Shown here in pieces: positions 1-6,017 of a stretch of DNA of 8,008 nt. The notes beneath the pieces are model-generated. The model did not search any database and had not been told where the DNA came from. It saw nothing but the letters and a program-made list of their open reading frames with translations. Location of the stretch: contig PIYJ01000086.1 of NCBI GenBank assembly GCA_003601725.1, positions 1 to 8,008 of the forward strand, in the 5' to 3' direction. The translations under genes and the position numbers were made by a program. Numbering within the stretch: position 1 is the first letter of the stretch; each line of letters opens with the position of its first letter. Source of the stretch: Candidatus Bathyarchaeota archaeon. GTDB lineage: Archaea; Thermoproteota; Bathyarchaeia; Bathyarchaeales; DTEX01.

Positions 1-558
1 ACTCTTTATACACGTGGGTATGTAAGCGGCGAGAGAGCAACCGTCTCTGAGCTCGGATTAGATGTAATTGATGTTCTAAGCCGATACTGCCCCGAGGTTA
101 TCTCAGTTGAATTCACAAGGGAACTTGAGAAAAGCATGGAGAGCATTCAGAATGGCGGCGAAAAACTTGAGAATGTTATAGAAAAGGCTGTAAGCCGTCT
201 GAAGCCTGTTCTCTTCAGATTAAAGGAAAACGAAAAACAAGTTGGGCAAGAGTTAAGTGAGGCTATAAGAGAGACGTGGATGAGCCGACGGATATTGGGG
301 GATTGCCCTGTATGTGGCACGGGGAGACTTATCATTTTGCGTTCTCGTCGAACTAAGAAACGTTTCGTAGGATGCACAAACTTCTTCAAGCATCTATGTA
401 AGACTTCATTCCCCCTTCCGCAGAAAGGCACCGTGACGCCTGCCAACAAGACTTGCAGCGAATGCGGGTTTCCCATGATTCGATATAAATTGAAGGGTAA
501 ACGTCCATTAATCTTCTGTGTTAATCCGAAATGCCCCGGAAAGAACGGAAAGGTCTAG
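1..558 (+). CDS. topA: DNA topoisomerase I (type IA), C-terminal part, 5' end outside window
   Basis: Type IA topoisomerases cut one DNA strand through a tyrosine and relax negative supercoils. The frame is open from base 1 and gives 185 visible residues up to TAG at 556-558; the catalytic tyrosine lies upstream of the window. The first residues (TLYTRGYVSGERATVSELG, then a segment around CPEVISVEFTRELEKSMESI) match the end of the type IA core that follows the active site. After a helical stretch come two Cys4 zinc ribbons: visible residues C102, C105, C125, C133 and C152, C155, C173, C178. The first carries a GC-TNFF...C...FPLPQKG signature typical of topoisomerase zinc ribbons. An internal ATG at 136 is not the start, because similarity continues upstream of it. 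A small zinc-finger gene begins one base after the stop, which suggests co-translation. Family assignment is firm; the exact archaeal subgroup cannot be judged from the tail alone. Confidence 0.93.
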   Translation, partial: TLYTRGYVSGERATVSELGLDVIDVLSRYCPEVISVEFTRELEKSMESIQNGGEKLENVIEKAVSRLKPVLFRLKENEKQVGQELSEAIRETWMSRRILGDCPVCGTGRLIILRSRRTKKRFVGCTNFFKHLCKTSFPLPQKGTVTPANKTCSECGFPMIRYKLKGKRPLIFCVNPKCPGKNGKV

Positions 559-559
559 A

Positions 560-766
560 ATGAACTGTGAAGTCTGTGGTAAAAAGGCAAAAAGCAATCT
601 CTGTGAGAGGCATGAAGAAGCCTACAACTCTTTACTTAAGACGTATGATGAGTGGCGAAAGGCGATGGATATCTCTTGGAAAGACTATCTCAAAGAGATT
701 AAAGAAAATCCCTATACGGGTAAATGGGCTAAAGAGGTCGCTGCGCATCTGCTGTCTTCCGATTAG
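560..766 (+). CDS. Small zinc-finger protein coupled to topA
   Basis: A 68-residue protein starting at ATG 560, only one base after the topA stop codon. The frame stays open back to 518, but that part overlaps topA and has no better start. The N-terminus holds C3-x2-C6-x8-C15-x2-H18, a plausible single zinc site. The remainder (residues about 19-68) is predicted helical, with an aromatic-rich middle (YDEWRKAMDISWKDYLKEI) and a polar NPYTGKWAKEV segment. An AAGGT sequence at 550-554 lies 5 bases before the ATG and could serve as its ribosome binding site. The near-overlap points to translational coupling with topA and a possible role beside the topoisomerase, but that is inference. I recognise the style of protein as a small archaeal conserved hypothetical, not a named family. 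Confidence 0.8.
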   Translation: MNCEVCGKKAKSNLCERHEEAYNSLLKTYDEWRKAMDISWKDYLKEIKENPYTGKWAKEVAAHLLSSD

Positions 767-815
767 CCAAAAAGGGAAATCCGTCCATTTGTTTGGTTAG
801 CTGTCTGGCTGTAAG

Positions 816-823
816 ATTTAAAT
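816..823 (+). promoter_or_regulatory. Candidate TATA box for the OSTC-like gene
   Basis: The palindromic ATTTAAAT sits in the 102-base gap after the zinc-finger gene. Archaeal transcription usually starts about 25 bases downstream, here around 845-849, leaving a leader of about 20 bases before the start at 869. Assigned by position and composition only. Confidence 0.4.
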
Positions 824-868
824 GTTATTTCACGTTTATCTTAGAAGAATCGATGCTCAGTCTCTCTA

Positions 869-1312
869 TTGGAGCTAGTGATAAAATTGTCAAAAAGGTC
901 GCGAAGTAAAAATCCTTCACGAAGCCGCTCTATTCAGAAAGCCTATGTTAAAATAGCAACTTACCGTCCTCCACGTTCTTTAATCGCCGCTATAATTATA
1001 GGAGTCTCAATCTTCCTTTTAGGAGGCGGAATTTATGATCTCTTCATGAATCCCCTTGCTGTGTTACCTGTTGGAGGAGGCAGATTTCTGGCGTTCATGC
1101 CGTATCGTATAAACGAGCAGCTGCTTGTTGGAAGCATAGGCGTTATGATACTTTATGCATGTGGATCTTTAGGGTTAATTCTGATCTATTATAGTACACG
1201 ATACATGCATAATCAAAGATCTGCATTTATCCTCATAGGGATCGGTGCTAGCTTACTATTAATCTCCTTCATCATGGTTGAGTCAATCATGTTCTGGATA
1301 ATGAATTATTAA
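869..1312 (+). CDS. Three-helix membrane protein resembling OSTC / Ost3-Ost6 subunits of oligosaccharyltransferase
   Basis: Up to 147 residues. A basic, serine-rich cytosolic-type tail (residues 1-36) is followed by three predicted membrane helices at about 37-59, 87-108 and 118-143. The segment GGGIYDLFMNPLAVLP (52-67) and the loop RFLAFMPYRINEQ (72-84) resemble, from memory, the GG-IYD and FLAYRVNGQ regions of eukaryotic OSTC/DC2, and the order of helices agrees. OSTC and the membrane part of Ost3/Ost6 are accessory subunits that dock the catalytic STT3 enzyme for N-glycosylation. In archaea the STT3 counterpart is AglB; no aglB is in this window. The thioredoxin-like domain of full Ost3/Ost6 is absent. 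The start is uncertain: TTG 869, GTG 878 and TTG 887 are all in frame, and a GGAG at 871-874 is too close to 878 and somewhat far from 887. The function is inferred from similarity alone. Confidence 0.65.
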   Translation: MELVIKLSKRSRSKNPSRSRSIQKAYVKIATYRPPRSLIAAIIIGVSIFLLGGGIYDLFMNPLAVLPVGGGRFLAFMPYRINEQLLVGSIGVMILYACGSLGLILIYYSTRYMHNQRSAFILIGIGASLLLISFIMVESIMFWIMNY

Positions 1313-1384
1313 TGGATGAGATCCTCGACATTAATCTTTGAGAAATCAGATACGCGCAGTCTTAATCATGGCGGATCACTAGCC

Positions 1385-1399
1385 TTTTAAGATATATTA
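1385..1399 (+). promoter_or_regulatory. Candidate TATA box for mtnA
   Basis: TTTTAAGATATATTA lies in the 145-base gap before mtnA and predicts transcription starting around 1415-1425. That would give a leader of roughly 35-45 bases with the ribosome binding site inside it. Based on composition and spacing only. Confidence 0.45.
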
Positions 1400-1444
1400 G
1401 CACTTGAGCTTAATATTCTTCTGATCTCTTTAGGAATTAGTCTT

Positions 1445-1450
1445 AGGTGA
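1445..1450 (+). promoter_or_regulatory. Ribosome binding site of mtnA
   Basis: AGGTGA ends 7 bases before ATG 1458, a standard spacing that fixes this start. Confidence 0.7.
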
Positions 1451-1457
1451 ATTTCGT

Positions 1458-2480
1458 ATGAGAACGATTGAGTGGCGCAGCGGAGTTGTGGTGACCCTTG
1501 ATCAAACAGTCTTACCCGTCGAAGAGAAGTGGATAGAGATGAGAAGCTGCAGGGAAGTTGCCTCTGCAATTAAGGAGATGAAGATGAGAGGAGCTCCTCT
1601 AATCGGGGTTGCTGCGGCTTATGGATTGGCATTAACAGCCTATCATTCAAAAGCTGAGACGGAGGAAGATCTCATGCAGGAGCTTGAGAAATGCGCTGAG
1701 ACTTTAAGAAAGACGAGGCCGACCGCGGTTAATCTCTTCTGGGCAATCGATAGGGTCATGAATAAAGCCAGAACCATTCAAGGAAACCTAGAAGAATTGA
1801 AAAAAGCTGTTGTTTCTGAGGCTCAAGCCATGGCGGATGAGGATGTCGAGACGAATCGGAGAATCGGAAAGCACGGTGCAAAGCTCTTATCAAACGGCGA
1901 TACGGTCTTAACCCACTGTAACGCTGGCAGCTTAGCTACTGTTGATTATGGAACTGCATTAGCTGTTATTCGAGCAGCTTGGGAAGAAGGAAAACGAATA
2001 AAAGTCATAGCTGATGAGACCCGACCGAAGCTTCAAGGCGCCAGGCTCACCGCGTATGAGCTTATGCATGACGGTATCCCCGTGACTCTGATCACGGATA
2101 ACATGGCGGGATACGTGATGTCGAAGGGTCTTGTGGATAAGGTGATCGTGGGGGCGGATAGAATAGTAAGGGACGGCGTGGCAAACAAGATAGGCACATA
2201 CACGGTTGCAGTTTTAGCTAAGGAGCATGGGATTCCCTTTTATGTTGCAGCTCCAACTTCTACGTTTGATCTTTCGAAAAGATCAGAAGATGTGATAATT
2301 GAAGAAAGAAGCCCGGATGAAGTTACACATTTCGGTTCGGTGAGAATAGCTCCGGAAGGCGTAAAAGTTATGAATCCAGCTTTTGATATTACGCCTCTTA
2401 AATATGTCGATGCAATAATATGCGAGAAAGGAGTTCTCACTCGGAAAGAGTTCCTAAGACTCGTCAAAGAAAAGGTCTGA
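1458..2480 (+). CDS. mtnA: S-methyl-5-thioribose-1-phosphate isomerase (aIF2B/MtnA family)
   Basis: The enzyme converts methylthioribose-1-phosphate to methylthioribulose-1-phosphate in methionine salvage. The 340 residues match the family's usual length. The N-terminus MRTIEW is characteristic, RGAPLIGVAAAYG (44-56) is the phosphate-binding region, and HCNAGSLATVDYGTALAVI (153-171) carries the catalytic cysteine C154. DETRPKLQGARLTAYEL (186-202) and ITDNMAG (212-218) follow, and GADR (232-235) holds the catalytic aspartate D234. The 80-residue spacing from C154 to D234 equals that of the well-studied Bacillus enzyme (C160, D240). Related archaeal proteins include ribose-1,5-bisphosphate isomerase and aIF2B subunits, but the MRTIEW start, full length and motif set favour MtnA. 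An endA-like gene follows after 42 bases on the same strand, so the two are probably co-transcribed although functionally unrelated. Confidence 0.93.
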   Translation: MRTIEWRSGVVVTLDQTVLPVEEKWIEMRSCREVASAIKEMKMRGAPLIGVAAAYGLALTAYHSKAETEEDLMQELEKCAETLRKTRPTAVNLFWAIDRVMNKARTIQGNLEELKKAVVSEAQAMADEDVETNRRIGKHGAKLLSNGDTVLTHCNAGSLATVDYGTALAVIRAAWEEGKRIKVIADETRPKLQGARLTAYELMHDGIPVTLITDNMAGYVMSKGLVDKVIVGADRIVRDGVANKIGTYTVAVLAKEHGIPFYVAAPTSTFDLSKRSEDVIIEERSPDEVTHFGSVRIAPEGVKVMNPAFDITPLKYVDAIICEKGVLTRKEFLRLVKEKV

Positions 2481-2481
2481 G

Positions 2482-2513
2482 CCTCGACGTGTCTCCTCTA
2501 TAATCGAGGAGGC
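2482..2513 (+). promoter_or_regulatory. Hairpin covering the endA ribosome binding site, with an alternative stem
   Basis: Between mtnA and the endA-like gene, GTCTCCTC (2491-2498) can pair with GAGGAGGC (2506-2513) over 8 base pairs, one of them G-U, around a 7-base loop; T2490-A2514 can add a ninth pair. The 3' arm contains the GAGGAGG ribosome binding site (2506-2512), which ends 10 bases before ATG 2523. A competing stem joins CCTCGA (2482-2487) perfectly to TCGAGG (2504-2509). Both folds bury the ribosome binding site in different ways. No long T run follows, so an intrinsic terminator is unlikely. Regulation of translation is inference. Confidence 0.45.
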
Positions 2514-2522
2514 AGTGATAAT

Positions 2523-3092
2523 ATGGAAAAAGAGATGGAAGAAAGAGCTAAACGTAGACTGGATGAAAAAACCGTTATTCACGGGCTATTAAGGGAAGAC
2601 GGAGTCATCGTGTCATCCTCGGAAGATATCGAAGGGCTTACTTCGCGGGGTTACGGAACTTCGAAGAATGGAGATTTGATTCTAACATTTCCCGAGGCGC
2701 TTTATCTCTTAAGTAAGGGGATACTCGAGGTTAAGGATGAAAAGACAGATGAAAAAGTCTCATTTGAAGATCTTCTTGAGAGGGCAAGATCATTCAATGA
2801 AGATGCTTGGGTTAAATACCTAATCTACAGGGATCTTCGAAGCAGAGGATACTTCGTAAGGGAGGGCTTCGGATTCGGAGTGGATTTCCGAGTCTACAAA
2901 AGAGGCGAGTATGGAAAGTCAGCGGCGGCTTATCTGGTGCTTGGAATACGTGAAGGTCAGCCGATTGTTGTTGAGGAGCTTGCGAGAGTTCTAACCCGAG
3001 TGCAGAGCTTGAAGAAGAATCTGATCCTCTCTGTGATCAATAGGAGAGGAGAGATCGTTTACTATTCGGTTTCGCGTTTAAGCTTTATGTAG
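2523..3092 (+). CDS. endA: tRNA-splicing endonuclease subunit, probably structural (catalytic His missing)
   Basis: EndA cuts introns from pre-tRNA at bulge-helix-bulge sites. The 189-residue protein has the family layout: an N-terminal domain (about 15-85, with FPEALYLL) and a C-terminal nuclease fold (about 96-186) with YLIYRDLRSRGYFVREGFGFGVDFRVYKRG. Aligned to Methanocaldococcus EndA (Y115, H125, K156), the tyrosine is Y125 and the lysine K165. The histidine position falls on A134 in GKSAAAYLV: its 31-residue distance to the lysine is exactly preserved, while one residue is lost between Tyr and His. Loss of the histidine suggests the structural beta subunit of an alpha2-beta2 enzyme, as in crenarchaea, with a separate catalytic subunit elsewhere in the genome. 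That is inference. The start ATG 2523 has a strong GAGGAGG site, itself inside a hairpin. Confidence 0.85.
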   Translation: MEKEMEERAKRRLDEKTVIHGLLREDGVIVSSSEDIEGLTSRGYGTSKNGDLILTFPEALYLLSKGILEVKDEKTDEKVSFEDLLERARSFNEDAWVKYLIYRDLRSRGYFVREGFGFGVDFRVYKRGEYGKSAAAYLVLGIREGQPIVVEELARVLTRVQSLKKNLILSVINRRGEIVYYSVSRLSFM

Positions 3093-3130
3093 CCTCCGAG
3101 TTCATATTTATCAGGTTTGAAAGAAAGAGA

Positions 3131-3138
3131 TTTTAATG
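3131..3138 (+). promoter_or_regulatory. Candidate TATA box for hisS
   Basis: ATTTTAAT preceded by purine-rich GAAAGAG, which could act as a TFB recognition element, lies in the 114-base gap before hisS. It predicts a start of transcription near 3160 and a leader of about 45 bases. Another A/T-rich stretch at 3103-3112 is an alternative. Confidence 0.4.
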
Positions 3139-3206
3139 CATCCATAAAACAATATGAACCTGTGATAGGAATCTAAAACTGAATCGTCATATGTGTTGAG
3201 GGATTC

Positions 3207-4511
3207 TTGTTGCCACCGGTCTTTAATCAAACCGTTCGAGGCATGAGGGACTTTCTGCCTCAAGACGCTAAAAGACTAAGGTTCATCGAGCAGATCGCAA
3301 GAGAAACCGCGGAGCTTTATGGATATGAAGAGGTAATCACTCCGGCGATTGAATACTATGAGCTTTTAGCAGCAAAGATCGGAGAAGAAAATAGGAAGCG
3401 AATGTACGTCTTCGAGGATCTCGGAGGTAGGAAAGTCGCCTTAAGACCTGAGTTTACCGCGTCGATAGCGAGACTTGTAGCTACGAAGCTCCAATCAGCT
3501 CCGAAACCGCTGAGGCTCTTCTCCGTTGGAAGCTTATATCGATATGATGAGCCTCAATTTGGGAGATACCGAGAGTTTTGGCAGGCTAATTTCGAGCTCT
3601 TCGGCTCAACCATGCCGGAGGCGGACGCTGAGATTATATCTTTAATTGATAGCTTTCTTAGAAAAATAGGCTTACGGAATTATTGCTTCAAGATTGGTCA
3701 TGTCGGAGTGTTGAGGGGCATATTCAGCCAAGAAGGGATCGATGAGGAGAAGCAGAACAGGATAATGCAGATGTTGGACAAGAAGGAATGGGAAGAAGCG
3801 ATAAGGCTGATGAAAGAAGCAAAGTCTTCCCTGGCATGTTTAGATTTATTGAAAAAGCTTTTAGGAACCTCAGGGAGTGACCCCGCTTCTGTTATAAAAG
3901 AGATGAGGGAGATTGTTGATGATTATCCAAGCGCCATCGAAGCCGTCGAGAACCTAAATGAAATATTAGATCTGCTGAAATCAGGCGGATTAAAAACAGA
4001 GATTCTCATAGACGCAGGATTTGCGCGAGGCTTAGAATATTACACAGGATCAATCTTTGAGGTTTATGTTCCCGAAATGGATATTGCGCTCGGTGGAGGC
4101 GGCCGTTATGATAGGCTGGTCGAGCTCTTCGGAGGAGGAAAAGTTCCAGCAGTAGGTGTGGCGATGGGGATGGATCGCATTTCAATCGCCTTAGAAAAGC
4201 AGGGAGCCCCAACAAGCTGGGGTGTCTCGGAGAGGCTGCTGGTTATCCCGGTGGAAAGATCCATGCTTGGTGAAGCATTCAAAGTAGCCTCTATGCTTAG
4301 AGAGAATGGATTTTCCGCTGAGATCGAGACTATGGGGCGTTCTGTGACACGTGCGCTTTCCGATGCGGATAGAAGAGGAATAACCACTGTGATCATTGGG
4401 CCTAAAGAGATGAAGGAGGGCAAAGTTGTTCTGAGGCACATGATCAAGCGGAAGCAGATGACTGTGGAATTAGATGAGCTTTTGGAAAAAATAAAAGAAC
4501 AGACATGTTAA
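3207..4511 (+). CDS. hisS: Histidyl-tRNA synthetase
   Basis: This class II synthetase charges tRNA-His. The 434 residues carry the full signature: RGMRDFLP (11-18), motif 2 with LRPEFTASIARL (79-90) and LYRYDEPQFGRYREFWQANFELFG (110-133), the histidine-binding RGLEYYTG (274-281), GGGGRYDRL (296-304) and motif 3 AVGVAMGMDRI (315-325). A C-terminal anticodon-binding domain runs from about 341 to 434. An insertion region lies between motif 2 and the histidine motif, as usual. Two adjacent TTG codons at 3207 and 3210 can start it. GAGGG at 3198-3202 sits 4 bases before the first and 7 before the second, so 3210 is slightly better placed and the difference is one residue. Nothing appears truncated. 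It probably has its own promoter, being 114 bases from the previous gene. Confidence 0.95.
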   Translation: MLPPVFNQTVRGMRDFLPQDAKRLRFIEQIARETAELYGYEEVITPAIEYYELLAAKIGEENRKRMYVFEDLGGRKVALRPEFTASIARLVATKLQSAPKPLRLFSVGSLYRYDEPQFGRYREFWQANFELFGSTMPEADAEIISLIDSFLRKIGLRNYCFKIGHVGVLRGIFSQEGIDEEKQNRIMQMLDKKEWEEAIRLMKEAKSSLACLDLLKKLLGTSGSDPASVIKEMREIVDDYPSAIEAVENLNEILDLLKSGGLKTEILIDAGFARGLEYYTGSIFEVYVPEMDIALGGGGRYDRLVELFGGGKVPAVGVAMGMDRISIALEKQGAPTSWGVSERLLVIPVERSMLGEAFKVASMLRENGFSAEIETMGRSVTRALSDADRRGITTVIIGPKEMKEGKVVLRHMIKRKQMTVELDELLEKIKEQTC

Positions 4512-4569
4512 TCATAATCATATTGATCGTATCTCTCGATATTGCTGGGACCCTATGTTAGTATGGAAA

Positions 4570-4602
4570 TGAGAATACTTTACTTCTGAATGTGCATTCT
4601 CA
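4570..4602 (+). repeat. Short inverted repeat between hisS and the next gene
   Basis: TGAGAAT (4570-4576) and ATTCTCA (4596-4602) are perfect inverted copies around 19 bases. Inside, GAATG and CATTC flank a 2-base centre at 4588-4599. It lies 59 bases past the hisS stop and just before a TATA-like box, so it could be an operator or an RNA fold. It is short enough to be chance. Confidence 0.25.
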
Positions 4603-4611
4603 ATCTTCCGG

Positions 4612-4624
4612 TTAATAAATTTAA
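4612..4624 (+). promoter_or_regulatory. Candidate TATA box for the frame-broken gene at 4686
   Basis: TTAATAAATTTAA lies about 60-75 bases before ATG 4686 and predicts transcription starting near 4645. A GAAGG at 4673-4677 then lies 8 bases before the ATG. The gap 4512-4685 holds otherwise only the short inverted repeat. Confidence 0.45.
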
Positions 4625-4685
4625 GGATGAATCTTGATAGATAATGAGTGAAAGAAAGGCTCGATCGCGTTAGAAGGCATTATTG

Positions 4686-5130
4686 ATGGGTTTGAATGAG
4701 AGAAAGATTGAGGATTTGCTTGGAAGGATTGATGAACTCATAAGAATACTGAAATTCCTACGACCTATCGGAGATCTCTAAGACTTTAAGAACCTCTTTA
4801 GGCTCTTATGTCCCTGCTCAAGAAGTAAGTCCACCTGAATCTTTGAAGCCCCCAGTCTCCGCTCAGCAGACAATAATTCCAGAGGAATCCTCAGCGGCTC
4901 AAAGAATCTCAACCGGGGCAATGACGATAGAAAATGTGCAGAATCTCTTTCCACCAGATCTGGCTAGTCTGCTTTACTTCGAGGACACAGGTGAGCACAT
5001 CATTGTTAAGCCAAGGCAATATCTAGGATCAGATAATTTCCGCCGTATAGCTTCAATCATACGGGATCAGCTAAGCGGAGAATATATCAGCGCAGGAAGG
5101 GACAGTCACTTCAGAATCCCTAAAACCTGA
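4686..5130 (+). pseudogene. Unrecognised two-part protein with a +1 reading-frame break
   Basis: Two open frames join into one sensible protein of about 147 residues. From ATG 4686, with GAAGG 8 bases upstream, the first frame gives MGLNERKIEDLLGRIDELIRILK and runs to a TAA at 4779-4781. The +1 frame opens right after a TGA at 4750-4752 and reads YDLSEISKTLRTSLGSYVPAQ from 4759, then on to the stop at 5128-5130. Removing one A from the AAA at 4752-4754 joins them. The joined protein has an amphipathic, coiled-coil-like helix (about 1-40), a Pro/Gln/Ser-rich linker (about 41-78) and a compact C-terminal domain (about 79-147) with LFPPDLASLLYFEDTGEHII, VKPRQYLGS and GEYISAGRDSHFRIP. A TTG at 4843 is open but would start in the linker. 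I do not recognise the family. The break may be an assembly or sequencing error, a real mutation, or programmed frameshifting. The intact C-terminal domain argues against an old pseudogene. Confidence 0.6.
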
Positions 5131-5150
5131 GATTTAGAGGATTAATTAAG

Positions 5151-5157
5151 AAAAATG
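5151..5157 (-). terminator. Possible U-run terminator for the DUF2153-like gene
   Basis: On the minus strand ATTTTTC follows 23 bases after the stop at 5180, in a 49-base A/T-rich gap between two convergent genes. Archaeal RNA polymerase stops at such U-rich runs without needing a hairpin. Confidence 0.35.
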
Positions 5158-5179
5158 TGATCGCCACGTTTATTTACAT

Positions 5180-5539
5180 TCATATATAGAACATGTCTTC
5201 GGGGGTTCTTCTCGCTCTTTCATCAGCTTCGCTTCTCGCCCGCTGAGCAGCCATACCTTTGCTTGTTCCTTTCTCCGTTATTTCAATATCATACTTTATG
5301 AATTCCGTTATGAACTCCGTTAGCTTCTTATTCATTTCCTCAAGTTCCTTCTGATTGAAAGTCACCATTATATCGGGGTTGTTAACCCAATTCAGCCATC
5401 CCAAGATGCTTCGATGCAAAGCGTAAAGGGAAAACCTCATCGATTGAATTAGATCCAATCTATCCTTGTCTCTTTTTTGCGACATCCGCTGTATCTGTTC
5501 AAGGATTCTTTGGCAGGTCTCAACCCATCCTTGACTCAA
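5180..5539 (-). CDS. Archaeal DUF2153-like protein, function unknown
   Basis: A 119-residue soluble protein, mostly helical by eye, with no signal peptide and no membrane segment. The central block RLDLIQSMRFSLYALHRSILGWLNWVNNPDIMVTF (27-61) followed by ELEEMNKKLTEFITEFIKYDIEITEKG (65-91) resembles what I recall of the archaeal DUF2153 family in length and in the W-LNWVNNP-IM pattern; this is memory, not a search. The C-terminal tail (about 92-119) is charged and probably flexible. The start is TTG 5539: GAGGTG on the minus strand (5552-5547) lies 7 bases upstream, and no ATG or GTG is in frame before the preceding stop. It follows acylphosphatase by 96 bases on the same strand and may share its transcript or use an A/T-rich box at 5612-5621. 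No function can be assigned. Confidence 0.8.
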   Translation of the reverse strand: MSQGWVETCQRILEQIQRMSQKRDKDRLDLIQSMRFSLYALHRSILGWLNWVNNPDIMVTFNQKELEEMNKKLTEFITEFIKYDIEITEKGTSKGMAAQRARSEADERARRTPEDMFYI

Positions 5540-5611
5540 ACATTCACACCTCAGTTTTTCTCATTTTAAGAATTCCTTTTTTCACTATTCCATCATCTTA
5601 ATACCTTAAGC

Positions 5612-5621
5612 ATTTATTATT
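5612..5621 (-). promoter_or_regulatory. Candidate TATA box for the DUF2153-like gene
   Basis: On the minus strand AATAATAAAT, preceded by AAAAGG, lies between the acylphosphatase stop and the next gene. It predicts transcription starting near 5585 and a leader of about 45 bases. Confidence 0.35.
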
Positions 5622-5635
5622 CCTTTTGGTTCTGT

Positions 5636-5923
5636 CTAAATTCCCCAAGAATAGCGAATCTGAAAGCCTTGAAGCTCCCCTGTAGGTTTCTCCCATAAAA
5701 TTTTAACATCTCTAACGACTGCGGCTGGTGGTCCTCTACGGCAGAATCTGATCATAGCTTCAACATCATCTTTTTCGCCTTCAAATACAGCTTCAACTCG
5801 ACCATCCGGCAAGTTTCTCACCCACCCTGAGACGCCGAGACGTATAGCCATACGTTTAGTCTCGTATCTAAAGAAGACTCCCTGAACACGTCCGCTTATG
5901 AAGACATGCGCTCTCACTTTCAT
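5636..5923 (-). CDS. acyP: Acylphosphatase
   Basis: Small cytosolic enzyme that hydrolyses acyl phosphates such as carbamoyl phosphate and 1,3-bisphosphoglycerate. From ATG 5923 the protein has 95 residues, normal for the family. It shows the signature GRVQGVFFRYETKR (11-24) with the phosphate-binding catalytic arginine R19, and GWVRNLPDGRVEAVFEGE (33-50) with the catalytic asparagine N37. The R-to-N distance of 18 equals that of the human enzyme. The C-terminal GFQIRY supplies the last strand of the ferredoxin-like fold. A TTG at 5962 would add 13 residues and has an AGGT before it. ATG 5923 is preferred because MKVRAHVF begins the first strand directly and an AAGG lies 8 bases upstream. It sits 94 bases after the gene starting at 6341. 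Confidence 0.93.
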   Translation of the reverse strand: MKVRAHVFISGRVQGVFFRYETKRMAIRLGVSGWVRNLPDGRVEAVFEGEKDDVEAMIRFCRRGPPAAVVRDVKILWEKPTGELQGFQIRYSWGI

Positions 5924-6017
5924 GAGGATCGCCTTATATCCAGCTGATATCTTCTCAAGCAACGTGACCTAAGAAAAGCAGAATCATGCTGAGGCGATCT
6001 ATCCCCATGTAGAGATC

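Noticed and set aside
567..800. Second 77-codon frame overlapping the zinc-finger gene
   Set aside because: It is highly basic, with no pattern, while the other frame has a C/C/C/H zinc site and begins exactly at the topA stop.
4006..4447. Three overlapping minus-strand open frames inside hisS
   Set aside because: They lie wholly within a gene with complete synthetase motifs, and their translations are low-complexity Ser/Pro/Leu mixtures without any domain pattern.
4644..4673. ATG at 4644 as a start for the frame-broken gene
   Set aside because: It reads only nine codons before a stop and is in neither of the two joined frames.
4512..4685. tRNA or C/D-box RNA in the gaps
   Set aside because: I looked by eye for T-loop sequences (GTTCGAATC-like) and paired C/D boxes in all intergenic gaps on both strands and found no convincing set.
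5924..5962. Longer acylphosphatase from TTG 5962
   Set aside because: Thirteen extra residues before the first strand are not typical of the family; it is kept only as a weak alternative because an AGGT precedes it.
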